Below are positions 39,574 to 48,600 of a stretch of 64,000 bases of DNA, in pieces; position 1 is the stretch's first letter; each line of letters begins with the position of its first letter. The stretch lies in the NCBI GenBank assembly GCA_963710625.1, contig CAVQBG010000003.1, forward strand, positions 1 through 64,000, given 5' to 3'. The notes under the pieces are model-generated. The model was not told where the DNA came from, did not search any database, and saw only the letters and a program-made list of their open reading frames with translations. The DNA comes from Sva-07 sp963710625 (GTDB lineage Bacteria > Actinomycetota > Acidimicrobiia > Acidimicrobiales > Ilumatobacteraceae). Both the position numbers and the translations under genes were made by a program.

Positions 39574-42279
39574 GCGGGCGTTCCGTCGGTCGCGGTCGAG
39601 CACCGTGAGCCACGCCGCCACGACGAACAGCCAGATCGCCGACACGTTCACGCCCGCACCGAGACCTTCGGTGGTGATGCTGTTGACGAGCATCGCCGTG
39701 AACAGCCCGACGAGGACCAGGTGGTCCGATCGTGCGGTGCCGGTGGCGCCGAGCAGCAGCATCGGCGACCGACGCTCGCCACTGCGCAGCCGACCGAGCA
39801 CCACGAGACATCCGACGATCAGCGCGAACCACCAGATCAAGCCCGCGAGCCCGACATCGATCATCACGTTGATCGCGGCGTTGTGGGCGCCCCCGAGACC
39901 GGTCTCGTCGAAGAAGACGCCCTTCGCCGAGTTGAAGCCGAGGCCGAACAGCGGACGCTCGAGGAACGACTCCCATGCAAGCGACCAGATCTCGGTGCGG
40001 CGATTGAACGTGCCGATCTGATCGACGGTCTCACCGCGGGTCAGGAACTCGAGCACCGGCCGACCGAAGGCGAGCGCCAGGGCGCCACCGATCACCAGAC
40101 TGCCGAGCACCAGTTCGGGCTTCATCCTGCGGCCCGATGACAACCAGGCCATGACCGCAACGGCGACGACCGCACCGCCGATCGATCCTCGGGTCCGCGT
40201 CAGCAGGAGGAACACGAGGTGGACCAGGAAGAGGCTCCCGTAGGCCCATCGAGGCCACGGGAGCGGACGGCGTCCTGCCGTGAGCCAGAGACCGAAGAGC
40301 AGTGGGACCGAGAGAGCGAGCATCGATCCGGCGCTGACGCTGTGCACCGACAGCCAGGTGAATCGCCCTTCCTGGGGGCCGGTCGTCGGTGCGACGTACG
40401 CCAGCCCGGCTGCGATCGACACGGTCAGGAGCACGATCCAGCCGTGCAGGAACCGGGCGATCGTCGCGAGGGTGCCCTGACTGGCGATCAACTGCACCAC
40501 GGTGGCGATGATCACGAGCTGGACCGCACGGGCGAGTGCGAGCATCGGGAAGCTGGAATAGAGCGCGCTGGCCGCCGTCGTGAGGACGTACCCCCACATG
40601 ATCATCATCAGCGGCTGCAGTCGAGGCCTGCTCGGCACCAGCCGCCAGACGGCCCACAGGCCGGCGAGGGCGTACACGAGCAGCTCGGCGGCGATCATCG
40701 GGTCGATCGATCCCGCCAGCAGGTCATCGATGCTCCGCCGACGGATCTTCCATTCGGTCGCCATGATCATCAGCAGCGGAACGACCCACAGCAGTTCGCG
40801 ATGCCAGTCGACGCGGTTGCGCCTCCGGGAACGAGACGCCTGAGCGCGGACCCGCATGGCTGGTCTCGCGGGACGCCGGCGTACCGGCGGTCGGGGTGGA
40901 GGGGGCGGCGTCGCAGGACGTGCTCGTGACGGTGCCCCGTCGGTGGACCATCGCCAGTGGGCCGGAGCGATCGGCGGGGGAGGCACGAGGCCGGCCAGCG
41001 TGTCGGCGGGCGTGTCGTCCAGCGTGCCCGCGGGGTCGTCGGACGCGACCCGTGCCGGCTCGCGGTGCAGCGCCCGCACGAGGAGCGCGGCGCCGACGAA
41101 CGCACCCGCGGCGAGCCCGGCGGGTACGGCGGAGACGAATCCGGCAACGGCGAGCAGCGAGGCAGCGGAGACGCCGATCGCCGCATCGACGGCGCGGATT
41201 GCGAAGGTGCGCCGAGAGCGTCCGAGGGCGACCATCGCGCTGCCCGCCGGCACGCCGAGGCCGAACGCCACCGAGAAGGTGATCCACGACACGACCGCCC
41301 CCGTGCTCACGACCGTGTCACCGTTCGTCAGGAGGCCGACGAGCAGGTCTCGGAGCAGCACGGCGAGAACGCCGTAGGTGCCCGCCAGCGCGCCGACCAC
41401 GACCATCGCCCGGCGGATCGTCGGGCGGAAGGGCGCCCGTCGTCGCACCTGGTTCGCGTAGGTCGGCAGGAGGTACACGCCGGCGCCGTTGACGATCGTC
41501 AGGACCGGAGCGATCAGCAGGCGGGCCGCCTCGAGCTCACCGAGCGCGGCGAAGCCGGCGGTCGCGGCGACGACCGCTCGCACGACCGCCATCGATCCCG
41601 GCCGCAGACCCACCTGGACCGCGCGCCACCCGGCGAACGACGCGAGTTCCCGCATCCGTGACGGCTCGACGGGCCCGCGCAGCAGTTCGATACGTGGGAG
41701 TTGCACCACGGCGAGCCCGATCGCGACGATGCCACCGGCGAGCAACGAGAGGATCATGGTCTCGATCGTCACGTCGTCGCCCGACGCGATCACCGCGGCG
41801 ACCAGACCGAGCGAGCCGACGGCGAAGGAGCTGTCGTTGGCGACGAGGCCCCAGAACTCGCGCCGCGCGATCAGGACCCGACGGCAGGTCTCTTCGAGCG
41901 ACCACGCGACCGAGGCCAGCGCGAACAGCGCAGCGGCCGTGCCGTCCACGCCGTCGATCTGGAGCGCGATCGCGTAGGTGACGAGTGCGATGAGTCCGAC
42001 GGCCGCCCACTGGGACTGGAACAGTGCACGCCTGATGCCGGGGTCGAATCGATCGAGGACCGTCAGCGAGTCACCGATCCAGCCCGTCTGCACGGAGTTG
42101 ACCGTGATCAGCACGCCGAGCAGGAGGCTGAAGACACCGAGGCCACTGGCGCCGAGTTCGCGAAGGGCGATCAACGACAGGAGGAGACTCGATCCGGCGA
42201 CGATCAGCTGCGAGACGATCGCGCCGAGCGGACGTCGCGCCAGCGACCCGCCGGTGGATGCAACGGCCGACATCGTCAC
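39403..42279 (-). CDS. Polysaccharide flippase fused to an O-antigen ligase/polymerase
   Basis: One 958-residue frame holding two membrane proteins that are normally separate. Residues ~1-415 form a Wzx/MATE-like flippase with about twelve helices (LGAIVSQLIVAGSSLLLSLI; LRELGASGLGVFSLLLGVLI). A Pro/Arg-rich linker (~420-480) follows. Residues ~485-920 form a Wzy/WaaL-type unit with RTRGSIGGAVVAVAV, GLGFNSAKGVFFD and GAHNAAINVMIDVGLAG, the His being the usual catalytic candidate. The tail is soluble and overlaps the UXS gene by 171 bases. Start overlaps the stop of the chain-length gene (ATGA). It would export and polymerise the same repeat unit. Confidence 0.85.
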   Translation of the reverse strand: MTMSAVASTGGSLARRPLGAIVSQLIVAGSSLLLSLIALRELGASGLGVFSLLLGVLITVNSVQTGWIGDSLTVLDRFDPGIRRALFQSQWAAVGLIALVTYAIALQIDGVDGTAAALFALASVAWSLEETCRRVLIARREFWGLVANDSSFAVGSLGLVAAVIASGDDVTIETMILSLLAGGIVAIGLAVVQLPRIELLRGPVEPSRMRELASFAGWRAVQVGLRPGSMAVVRAVVAATAGFAALGELEAARLLIAPVLTIVNGAGVYLLPTYANQVRRRAPFRPTIRRAMVVVGALAGTYGVLAVLLRDLLVGLLTNGDTVVSTGAVVSWITFSVAFGLGVPAGSAMVALGRSRRTFAIRAVDAAIGVSAASLLAVAGFVSAVPAGLAAGAFVGAALLVRALHREPARVASDDPAGTLDDTPADTLAGLVPPPPIAPAHWRWSTDGAPSRARPATPPPPPRPPVRRRPARPAMRVRAQASRSRRRNRVDWHRELLWVVPLLMIMATEWKIRRRSIDDLLAGSIDPMIAAELLVYALAGLWAVWRLVPSRPRLQPLMMIMWGYVLTTAASALYSSFPMLALARAVQLVIIATVVQLIASQGTLATIARFLHGWIVLLTVSIAAGLAYVAPTTGPQEGRFTWLSVHSVSAGSMLALSVPLLFGLWLTAGRRPLPWPRWAYGSLFLVHLVFLLLTRTRGSIGGAVVAVAVMAWLSSGRRMKPELVLGSLVIGGALALAFGRPVLEFLTRGETVDQIGTFNRRTEIWSLAWESFLERPLFGLGFNSAKGVFFDETGLGGAHNAAINVMIDVGLAGLIWWFALIVGCLVVLGRLRSGERRSPMLLLGATGTARSDHLVLVGLFTAMLVNSITTEGLGAGVNVSAIWLFVVAAWLTVLDRDRRNARSVRERQLAGEVRDRELEALPESDQRLPSESLPGDGDVGLALAGIVARQRPVLDAGR

Positions 42280-43706
42280 CGTCCGGGTTCGTGGGTCCGG
42301 TGGTCGTACACGATGCCGACCAGGTCGGCCCGCAGCACGTCGAGCCGTTGCCGCACGATGTCGAGATCTCGGGCATCGGCGCCCCGCTCGACGATGAGCA
42401 CCACCCCGTCGGAATCGCCGGTCAGTGCGGATCCGTCGGCCACCGCGAGCAGCGGTGGGACGTCGAGGAGCACGAGCTGGTAGCGCTCACGCAGGGTGTG
42501 CATCGTCGAGCGGGCGGCCTGGGACCGGAAGAGCCCGGATGGGTCGTCGATCGCTCGACCACCGACCAGCAGATCCAAGGTGGCCTCGCCGCCCACACCG
42601 ATCGTGCGACGCACGTCGTCGACGGTCGTGAGGCCCGCCAACAACTCGGTGAACCCGCCGACGGCGTGGTCGAACCCGAAGAGGCGGCTGATCCTTCGAT
42701 CGTGGAGGTTCGCGTCGATGACCAGCACGCTGCGACCCTCTCGGGCTGCGGCCACCGCGAGGCGGGCCACGGTCTCGGCCGCGTGCTGGCTGGGTGTCGC
42801 CGTCGCGGTGAGGATCACGCCGCCGTCGGGGTGCACGGCACCGAGGCTGGTGGCGAGGAGCTGGTACGCGGCGCCGGGAGGCGTGCTCGGCTCGAAGTGC
42901 TGTGCCGGGGCCTCGGTGACTTCGCCGAGCAAGGGTGCATCGAGGCTGGCGCTGGCATCGGAACTCGTCGTCACCACCGGGCGACGGCCGGCGCGGAACC
43001 AGGCGACGATCGCCGTGGCGAACGCTGCGAAGAGCAGTGCTGCGATCGTGTACTGCAACGCGGGGAGGATGCGGGAGTCCTCGTCGACCTCGGCCGGCTC
43101 GACGAACTCGACACCGTTGCCGAGCAGCGCCGCCTCGGAGCGGACCTCGGCGATCTGCAGGTCGATCTGATCGATCGTGCTCTGTCCACCGCTCTCCTCG
43201 ACGAGGCGGTCTCGTTCGGAGAGGAACGCGTCGACGGTCGCATCGGCGCGTGCGATCGTGTCGCGCTCGGTCAGCGCCAGATAGGCGGCGACCACTTCAT
43301 CGCAGATGCGCAGCGCGCGTTGATCGCTGTCGGCGGTGCAATCGATCCGGACGTCGGAACTCGACGTCGTCCCGGTGACCACGACGTCGTCGACGGACTC
43401 CACCGTCTCCCCGTCGATCACTGCGGCGACGACTTCGTGGACCTCGGCCGAGTCGGCGAACTCTGCTCGCTGGCGGGCGTACCGGTCGAGGTCGGTCGGT
43501 GTGCTCGAGCCGTCGCGGAACACCGGGGTGCCACGAGGGTCGGTCAGGTACAGCGTCGTCGAGGCGGTCGAGGTGCCCGACGTGGCGAGCACGAAGAGAC
43601 CGGCGAGGAGCCCGATCACGATCGTCACCGGCACGGTCCAGGTGCGGAATCGCCAGAATGCCTCGAGCGGTCCGATCGTCGACGTCTCGGCGAGAGATGT
43701 GGTCAC
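42276..43706 (-). CDS. Wzz/Wzc-like chain-length protein with degenerate ATPase domain
   Basis: A 476-residue protein of the capsule chain-length/BY-kinase type. TM1 (VPVTIVIGLLAGLFVLAT) and TM2 (YTIAALLFAAFATAIVAWF, ~247-265) flank a coiled outer loop. The cytosolic P-loop-type domain keeps a Walker A'-like VLVIDANLHDRR and Walker B LVLLDVPPLL, but where Walker A should read GxGKS there is TATATPSQHAAE. No Tyr cluster follows, so it is probably a non-catalytic regulator. GTG 43706 is used; GTG 43718 is possible. Translationally coupled to the flippase-polymerase. Confidence 0.85.
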   Translation of the reverse strand: MTTSLAETSTIGPLEAFWRFRTWTVPVTIVIGLLAGLFVLATSGTSTASTTLYLTDPRGTPVFRDGSSTPTDLDRYARQRAEFADSAEVHEVVAAVIDGETVESVDDVVVTGTTSSSDVRIDCTADSDQRALRICDEVVAAYLALTERDTIARADATVDAFLSERDRLVEESGGQSTIDQIDLQIAEVRSEAALLGNGVEFVEPAEVDEDSRILPALQYTIAALLFAAFATAIVAWFRAGRRPVVTTSSDASASLDAPLLGEVTEAPAQHFEPSTPPGAAYQLLATSLGAVHPDGGVILTATATPSQHAAETVARLAVAAAREGRSVLVIDANLHDRRISRLFGFDHAVGGFTELLAGLTTVDDVRRTIGVGGEATLDLLVGGRAIDDPSGLFRSQAARSTMHTLRERYQLVLLDVPPLLAVADGSALTGDSDGVVLIVERGADARDLDIVRQRLDVLRADLVGIVYDHRTHEPGR

Positions 43707-43975
43707 GACGTCGCCCACCCCGGCGCGCCGGTGGCCGCGCGACGACGGTCGGGACGCGGGTACACCTGATTCACGCCCAGTAGATCGGACCTGCGGTGCG
43801 CCACCTTGAGCATTCGTTGAACCTGCTGAGGGCTTCTTCACGCTGCGGCAGGTCGAAGCCACACAGAGTGTGGCATTTTGCCGGATCTTGACCACGTGTG
43901 GTGGCGGAGGGTGACGTCGCCTCGTACTGTCGTCGCAGGAACGACAACCGGTGAGTCCTGGTGGAAAGAGCACGT
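43707..43975. other. 269-base divergent regulatory region
   Basis: Separates the chain-length gene from the large surface-protein gene. Holds a CCACAC-AGA-GTGTGG hairpin (43859-43873), an ACCAC-GT-GTGGT site (43891-43902) and a possible -10 TACTGT (43925-43930) for the plus-strand gene. No gene seen. Confidence 0.5.
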
Positions 43976-46900
43976 ATGCGGCGGTACGACGAACTCGAGG
44001 ACGCTCTCCGGAAGCGGTCGGGGATCCGGCGGCGGGCCCGATCCCTGACCGCCCTGCTCGCTCTGTCCGCACTCGGTGCCGGTGCCGCCATCGTGGCAAC
44101 GGTGTCCGACGTGGTTGCCGCCGAACCGGTCGCTGCGTCGGGACCCGGGTCCGGCGCCACCGCCGGTGAGGCCGCGGCCTCGTGCTGGGAGATCAAGCAG
44201 CTCCATCCCACCAGCCCCGATGGGATCTACTGGATCCGCACCGACACGCTCGTGCGGCCCGATCAGTTCTACTGCGACATGACGACCGACGGCGGCGGCT
44301 GGGTGCTGATCGGACGCGGTCGCGAGGGATGGACCTTCCGCGACTACGGACAGTCGACGTCGCGGCGGCTCCGCGAGACGATCGACGGCACCGATGCGTT
44401 CTCGCCGGCAGCGCTCTCGGCCGACACGATCGACGGGCTGCTGAACGGTGGGGCAGTCAGCGACCTCGCCGACGGACTCCGGGTCCGGCGCGCCACGAAC
44501 AAGAACGGAACCGCGTGGCAGGACCTCCGGTGGGGCTTCCTCGACCTCGGCGCGTGGTCGTGGGCGCTCGGCGGCGGTCACCGCCTTGCGTGGTGGTCGA
44601 TCGACGGCACGACGGGAAGCGGCTCCAACACGAAGGACTCCTCGATCCGGATGTGGGGCGAGGTCGGCGCCGGCAACCGTGACGGCAACGACCTCGACGG
44701 CTGGTACACGTTCCCGTGGAGCGGCCACGGCCGCCAGGCCGGCTTCTCCTACCGCGGGCTCGTCGACGGTGACCACGACGGCACGTCGTACCTGTGGGAG
44801 AACAACAACGAACGCCAGGCGATCCCGTTCGCGCAGCTGTTCATCCGGCCGACCGTCACGACGACGCCACCCGCGCCGATTCCGGACCAGGGGCTGGGCG
44901 CGGTGACGCTCGCTCCAGGGCTCGACGATCGTCCGGCGGAGATCGCTGGTGGCGTCCGCGGCGTCCTGAAGACGGGTGACTCCGAGCCCCAGCTCGACAC
45001 GCCGGTGCTCGCCATCACGACCATCGGCGACCGCGTCTACGTCGGCGGCAAGTTCGCACAGGTGCGCGACACCGCGAGCGGCGATCTCGTCGACCATCGC
45101 TCCCTCGCGGCCTTCGACAGGATCACCGGCGCATGGATCAGCGACTTCCGCCCGCAGCTCGACGGCGCCGTCTGGGACCTCGACGCAGTCGCCGGCCGCC
45201 TGATCGTCGCCGGACAGTTCACGAACGTGAACGGAGTGCCGGGCACGAGCGGGCTCGCAGCGCTCGACCCGATCACCGGAGCTGTCGATCCGGCGTGGCG
45301 AGGCTCGCTCTCGGTCGGTGGAACGACACAACGGCCGATCGCTCGTGCGGTCGATGTCGACGGCGACTGGATCTACGTCGGTGGCAACTTCACCCGCATC
45401 GCCGGTGCGAGCCGGACGCTCCCGGTCGGACGTCTGGCGCGGGTCTCCGTCGCGAACGGTGACCCCGACACCGCCTTCCGCCCGAACGTCGACGGCATCC
45501 CCTACGACGTCGACGCGGCGAACGGCAAGGTACAGTTCGTCGGCTACCTGCGCGGCGTGAACGGGGTCGCCCGCCAGGGTGTCGGGACGCTGAACGCTGC
45601 CGACGGATCGATCGTCGGCGGCCTGGCCGAGCCGCTGTGGACGACGAGCAACACGCGTCGTCGCTACCAGCAGGCCGTCCTGACGGTTGGATCGGACGTC
45701 TGGCAGGGCGGCTCCGAGCACAACGTCCACGTGTATCGAGAGAGCGACTACGGACTGTTGAAGTCGTACATCACCCAGGACCGCGGCGGCGACACCCAGG
45801 TGTTCGCACGAGCCGGCGACACGGTTGTGCAGGGCAGCCACGCCAACGCCTGGATCTACCGCGACGCCACGACGTACCCATCACCGGACAACTACACCCG
45901 TGTCGACATCTACAACTGGATCGGTGCGTTCGACGTCGCCACCCACGAGTACGACGACGACTTCGTTCCCGGTCTCCAGTCCGCCTACTCGGAAGGCGCC
46001 TGGGCACTGCACACCGACGTCGACGGTTGTGTCTGGTTCGGTGGCGACTTCCTCGGGGGTCCGTACGTGAACGGCCAGCGTCAGTACCTGGAGAGCTTCT
46101 CCAAGTTCTGCCCGCGAGACGTCACCGCTCCCACCGTGCCCGCCTCGCCGGTCGCCACGATCCGTGGGGCCGGCGGCGCGCGCGTGAGTTGGGCCGCATC
46201 CATCGACGAGTCTCCCGGCTACGTCGGCTACGAGGTGCTTCGCAACGACCGCGTCGTCAGTCCGCTCGTCTACGGCACCAGCTTCGTGGACGCATCGGGA
46301 TCCCCGGTGGATCGCTACTTCGTTCGCGCCGTCGACCCGGCCGGGAACCGCTCGGCGACCTCGGCGGTGTCCCTCGCGGCCGACAACCAGAAGCCGACCG
46401 TGCCGACCGACCTCGCCGCACGGGTGGAGGCCGATCGGTCGGTCACGCTCACCTGGACGGCGTCGACGGACAACGTCGCCGTCACCGGCTACCGGGTCCT
46501 CGACACCGGCGTCGAGGTGGCGCTGGTTCCCGGCGACCAGACGACGGTCAACCTGCCCGATCTCACCCGCGGCGTGCACTGGTTCCAGCTCCAGGCGATC
46601 GACGACGCCGGCAACGAATCGGCGAAGACGGCGTCGGCGCGGATCGAACTCGACGGTGACGACGTCGTGGCTCCCACGGTGCCGACCGGTCTGATCGTCG
46701 AGCCCAACCCGGCGCCGGTGACGCTGTCGGTGGCATGGAGCCCGTCGACCGACGACGTCGGGGTGACCGAGTACCGGGTCTTCCGCAACGGTGCGCTGGT
46801 CCAGACCGTCGGGTCGGATGTGACCGGTGTCGAACTCGACCTGGGCTACGGCGACCACTACATCCAGGTCGCCGCCCGCGACGCCGCCGGCAACCTGTCG

Positions 46901-47785
46901 GCCCGCACCGAATCGGTGCTCGGGCGTCTCGTCGCCCCGGACACGTCGCCGCCCTCGGTGCCGACCGACCTCGCTGCGTCGTTCGACCAGGCGACGCGGC
47001 TCGTCGCCGCGACGTGGGGCGCATCGACCGATCCGTCCGGCGTGTCGTCGTACACGGTGTACCGCAACACCGTCGAGGTGGCGAAGGTTCCCGGCGACAT
47101 CACGACGGTGACACTCGACCTGGGCGTCGGGAGTCACTCCCTGCAGGTGTCGGCAACCGACACCGTCGGGAACGAGTCCGCCCCGACGTCCTCGGTGCTG
47201 GTGGAGATCGCGGCACCGCCGGTCGAGGACACGTCGCGGCCCTCGACGCCACGGGATCTGGCGACCTCGGTACGGGCGGACGAGACCATCGATGCGACGT
47301 GGACGGCGTCTCGGGACGACGTGGGCGTCGCCACCTATGTGATCACCCGCAATGCGGTCGAGGTGGCACGCGTGCCGGGAGCCCGGACCACGGTCAACCT
47401 GGCGCTCGGCTACGGCACGCACTACATCCAGGTGCAGGCGTTCGACGCGGCGGGCAACGCGTCGTACCGGACGCCGTCGTCGGTGGCGACCGTCGCGCCG
47501 CCGTCGTCGGCGGACACCTCGAACCCGTCGACGCCACGGCACCTCACGGCGGTCCTGCAGCCGGACGGTTCGATCGACGTCGCGTGGTCGGCGTCCCGTG
47601 ACAACGTCGGTGTCGCGTCGTACCGCGTCACCCGCAACGGCACCGAGGTGGCCGTCGTTCCTGCGCCGGCCACCAAGGTGAAGATCACGAGCCTCGGAGT
47701 CGGCAGGCACCACATCCAGGTGCAGGCGTTCGACGCGGCGGGCAACGCGTCGTACCGGACGCCGTCGGCCATCGTCGTCAAGTGA
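43976..47785 (+). CDS. Large secreted fibrinogen-like / beta-propeller / FN3 surface protein
   Basis: A 1269-residue exported protein. Signal region LTALLALSALGAGAAIVATVS, then a fibrinogen C-terminal-like lectin domain (~69-300: SCWEIKQ, YCDMTTDGGGWVLIGRG), a delta-60-type propeller (~330-700: VYVGGKFAQV, LIVAGQFTNVNG, IYVGGNFTRI) and six FN3-like repeats of ~95 residues (~715-1269, each with SxxxVGVxxYxVxRN and AxDxAGNxS). A 55-base block is identical in repeats 5 and 6 (47425-47479 and 47713-47767). Likely an adhesin or cell-surface glycan binder tied to the exopolysaccharide. ATG 43976 has an AAAGAG-type site upstream. No wall-sorting motif seen. Confidence 0.88.
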   Translation: MRRYDELEDALRKRSGIRRRARSLTALLALSALGAGAAIVATVSDVVAAEPVAASGPGSGATAGEAAASCWEIKQLHPTSPDGIYWIRTDTLVRPDQFYCDMTTDGGGWVLIGRGREGWTFRDYGQSTSRRLRETIDGTDAFSPAALSADTIDGLLNGGAVSDLADGLRVRRATNKNGTAWQDLRWGFLDLGAWSWALGGGHRLAWWSIDGTTGSGSNTKDSSIRMWGEVGAGNRDGNDLDGWYTFPWSGHGRQAGFSYRGLVDGDHDGTSYLWENNNERQAIPFAQLFIRPTVTTTPPAPIPDQGLGAVTLAPGLDDRPAEIAGGVRGVLKTGDSEPQLDTPVLAITTIGDRVYVGGKFAQVRDTASGDLVDHRSLAAFDRITGAWISDFRPQLDGAVWDLDAVAGRLIVAGQFTNVNGVPGTSGLAALDPITGAVDPAWRGSLSVGGTTQRPIARAVDVDGDWIYVGGNFTRIAGASRTLPVGRLARVSVANGDPDTAFRPNVDGIPYDVDAANGKVQFVGYLRGVNGVARQGVGTLNAADGSIVGGLAEPLWTTSNTRRRYQQAVLTVGSDVWQGGSEHNVHVYRESDYGLLKSYITQDRGGDTQVFARAGDTVVQGSHANAWIYRDATTYPSPDNYTRVDIYNWIGAFDVATHEYDDDFVPGLQSAYSEGAWALHTDVDGCVWFGGDFLGGPYVNGQRQYLESFSKFCPRDVTAPTVPASPVATIRGAGGARVSWAASIDESPGYVGYEVLRNDRVVSPLVYGTSFVDASGSPVDRYFVRAVDPAGNRSATSAVSLAADNQKPTVPTDLAARVEADRSVTLTWTASTDNVAVTGYRVLDTGVEVALVPGDQTTVNLPDLTRGVHWFQLQAIDDAGNESAKTASARIELDGDDVVAPTVPTGLIVEPNPAPVTLSVAWSPSTDDVGVTEYRVFRNGALVQTVGSDVTGVELDLGYGDHYIQVAARDAAGNLSARTESVLGRLVAPDTSPPSVPTDLAASFDQATRLVAATWGASTDPSGVSSYTVYRNTVEVAKVPGDITTVTLDLGVGSHSLQVSATDTVGNESAPTSSVLVEIAAPPVEDTSRPSTPRDLATSVRADETIDATWTASRDDVGVATYVITRNAVEVARVPGARTTVNLALGYGTHYIQVQAFDAAGNASYRTPSSVATVAPPSSADTSNPSTPRHLTAVLQPDGSIDVAWSASRDNVGVASYRVTRNGTEVAVVPAPATKVKITSLGVGRHHIQVQAFDAAGNASYRTPSAIVVK
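47425..47767 (+). repeat. Identical 55-base blocks 288 bases apart in the FN3 region
   Basis: Bases 47425-47479 recur exactly at 47713-47767, a 96-codon offset equal to one FN3 repeat. Exact identity suggests recent duplication or gene conversion. Confidence 0.8.
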
Positions 47786-47843
47786 CGACAGCGCAGCACA
47801 TCGTCAAGTGACGACAGGGCAGCACGTCGTCAAGTGACGACAG
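47774..47843. repeat. Three iterated palindromes at a convergent junction
   Basis: 26-base units begin at 47774, 47800 and 47826. Each contains GTCGTCA-AG-TGACGAC, a 7-2-7 inverted repeat (the second unit has A for the first G). The stop codon of the surface-protein gene is inside the first unit, and the convergent gene ends at 47845. Confidence 0.85.
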
Positions 47844-47844
47844 A

Positions 47845-48600
47845 TCACCGCCGGCGCAGCTCGTCGCACGATCGGCGGTAGTGGGCCAGGTCGGAGCCGG
47901 GTGGGCGCCACCCGGCTCCCTCCCAGTCGAACAGGGCCAGACCGCGACGGGTGCGCCGCAGGTTCCACGGTGCGAGGTCGCCGTGCGTGGGGACGTCGTC
48001 GGGCCGGCTGCCGGACGGTCGCGGGAGCCCACCGAGGCGCTCGGCGAGGTCGGCCTCGAACGTGTGCAGCGGTTCGTCGATCGCCGGTCGTTGACCGTCG
48101 AGTCCGAGCGCCGACGTGGCGAGGTAGGCGATGCGTTCGCCGTCATCGAGATGCCCGGCGGCGACGATCGACGGGGTGGCGATCGACGGAAGCGGATCCC
48201 CGGCCAGGAGCCGTAGGGCAGTGACCTCGGTCTCGATCCCGTCACCGGGTCGCCCGAACTTGATCACGAGGTCGGCGCCGTGCCATGTGCCGAGCACCGA
48301 GAGGCGGGTCCGCCCGGTCTGACGGGGGGCGGCGGCCGCGACGATGTCGAGCCCGGGGAGTGCGTCGTGGAGGCACTCGACGAGTTCGGCGGGCTGATGC
48401 GCCGGCCACGGCCATGCGGTCGTCGTCGGCCAGGGCGTCGTCCCGACGGTGCCGACCGCCGCGCTGCCCGCCCGGTCGAGGAGGTCGCGTCGCCAGTCCG
48501 ATGCGCCGGCGAGGAGCCGAACGCGACGCGCCCCGCGGCCGGTGCCGCGGGCGAGCGTGAATCGTCGCGAGAACGGGTACCGGACGAACGGCGTAGTCAC
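47845..48600 (-). CDS. Aminoglycoside-phosphotransferase-like kinase
   Basis: A 251-residue protein of the APH/choline-kinase fold. VIKFGRPGD is the ATP-binding Lys region; the catalytic loop is THGDLAPWNL (HGDxxxxN) and the metal Asp is in LFDWEGAG. N-terminal residues are Arg-rich. It is the last gene of an operon with a glycosyltransferase and a sulfotransferase (GTGA overlap), so it more likely phosphorylates a sugar or lipid-linked glycan than an antibiotic (inference). Confidence 0.82.
   Translation of the reverse strand: MTTPFVRYPFSRRFTLARGTGRGARRVRLLAGASDWRRDLLDRAGSAAVGTVGTTPWPTTTAWPWPAHQPAELVECLHDALPGLDIVAAAAPRQTGRTRLSVLGTWHGADLVIKFGRPGDGIETEVTALRLLAGDPLPSIATPSIVAAGHLDDGERIAYLATSALGLDGQRPAIDEPLHTFEADLAERLGGLPRPSGSRPDDVPTHGDLAPWNLRRTRRGLALFDWEGAGWRPPGSDLAHYRRSCDELRRR

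Noticed and set aside
43888..43930. TTGACC ... TACTGT promoter for the surface-protein gene
   Set aside because: The spacer would be 31 bases, far from 16-19; only the -10-like box is mentioned.
47774..47843. CRISPR array
   Set aside because: Units of 26 bases are directly adjacent and each is a palindrome; there are no unique spacers and no cas genes.
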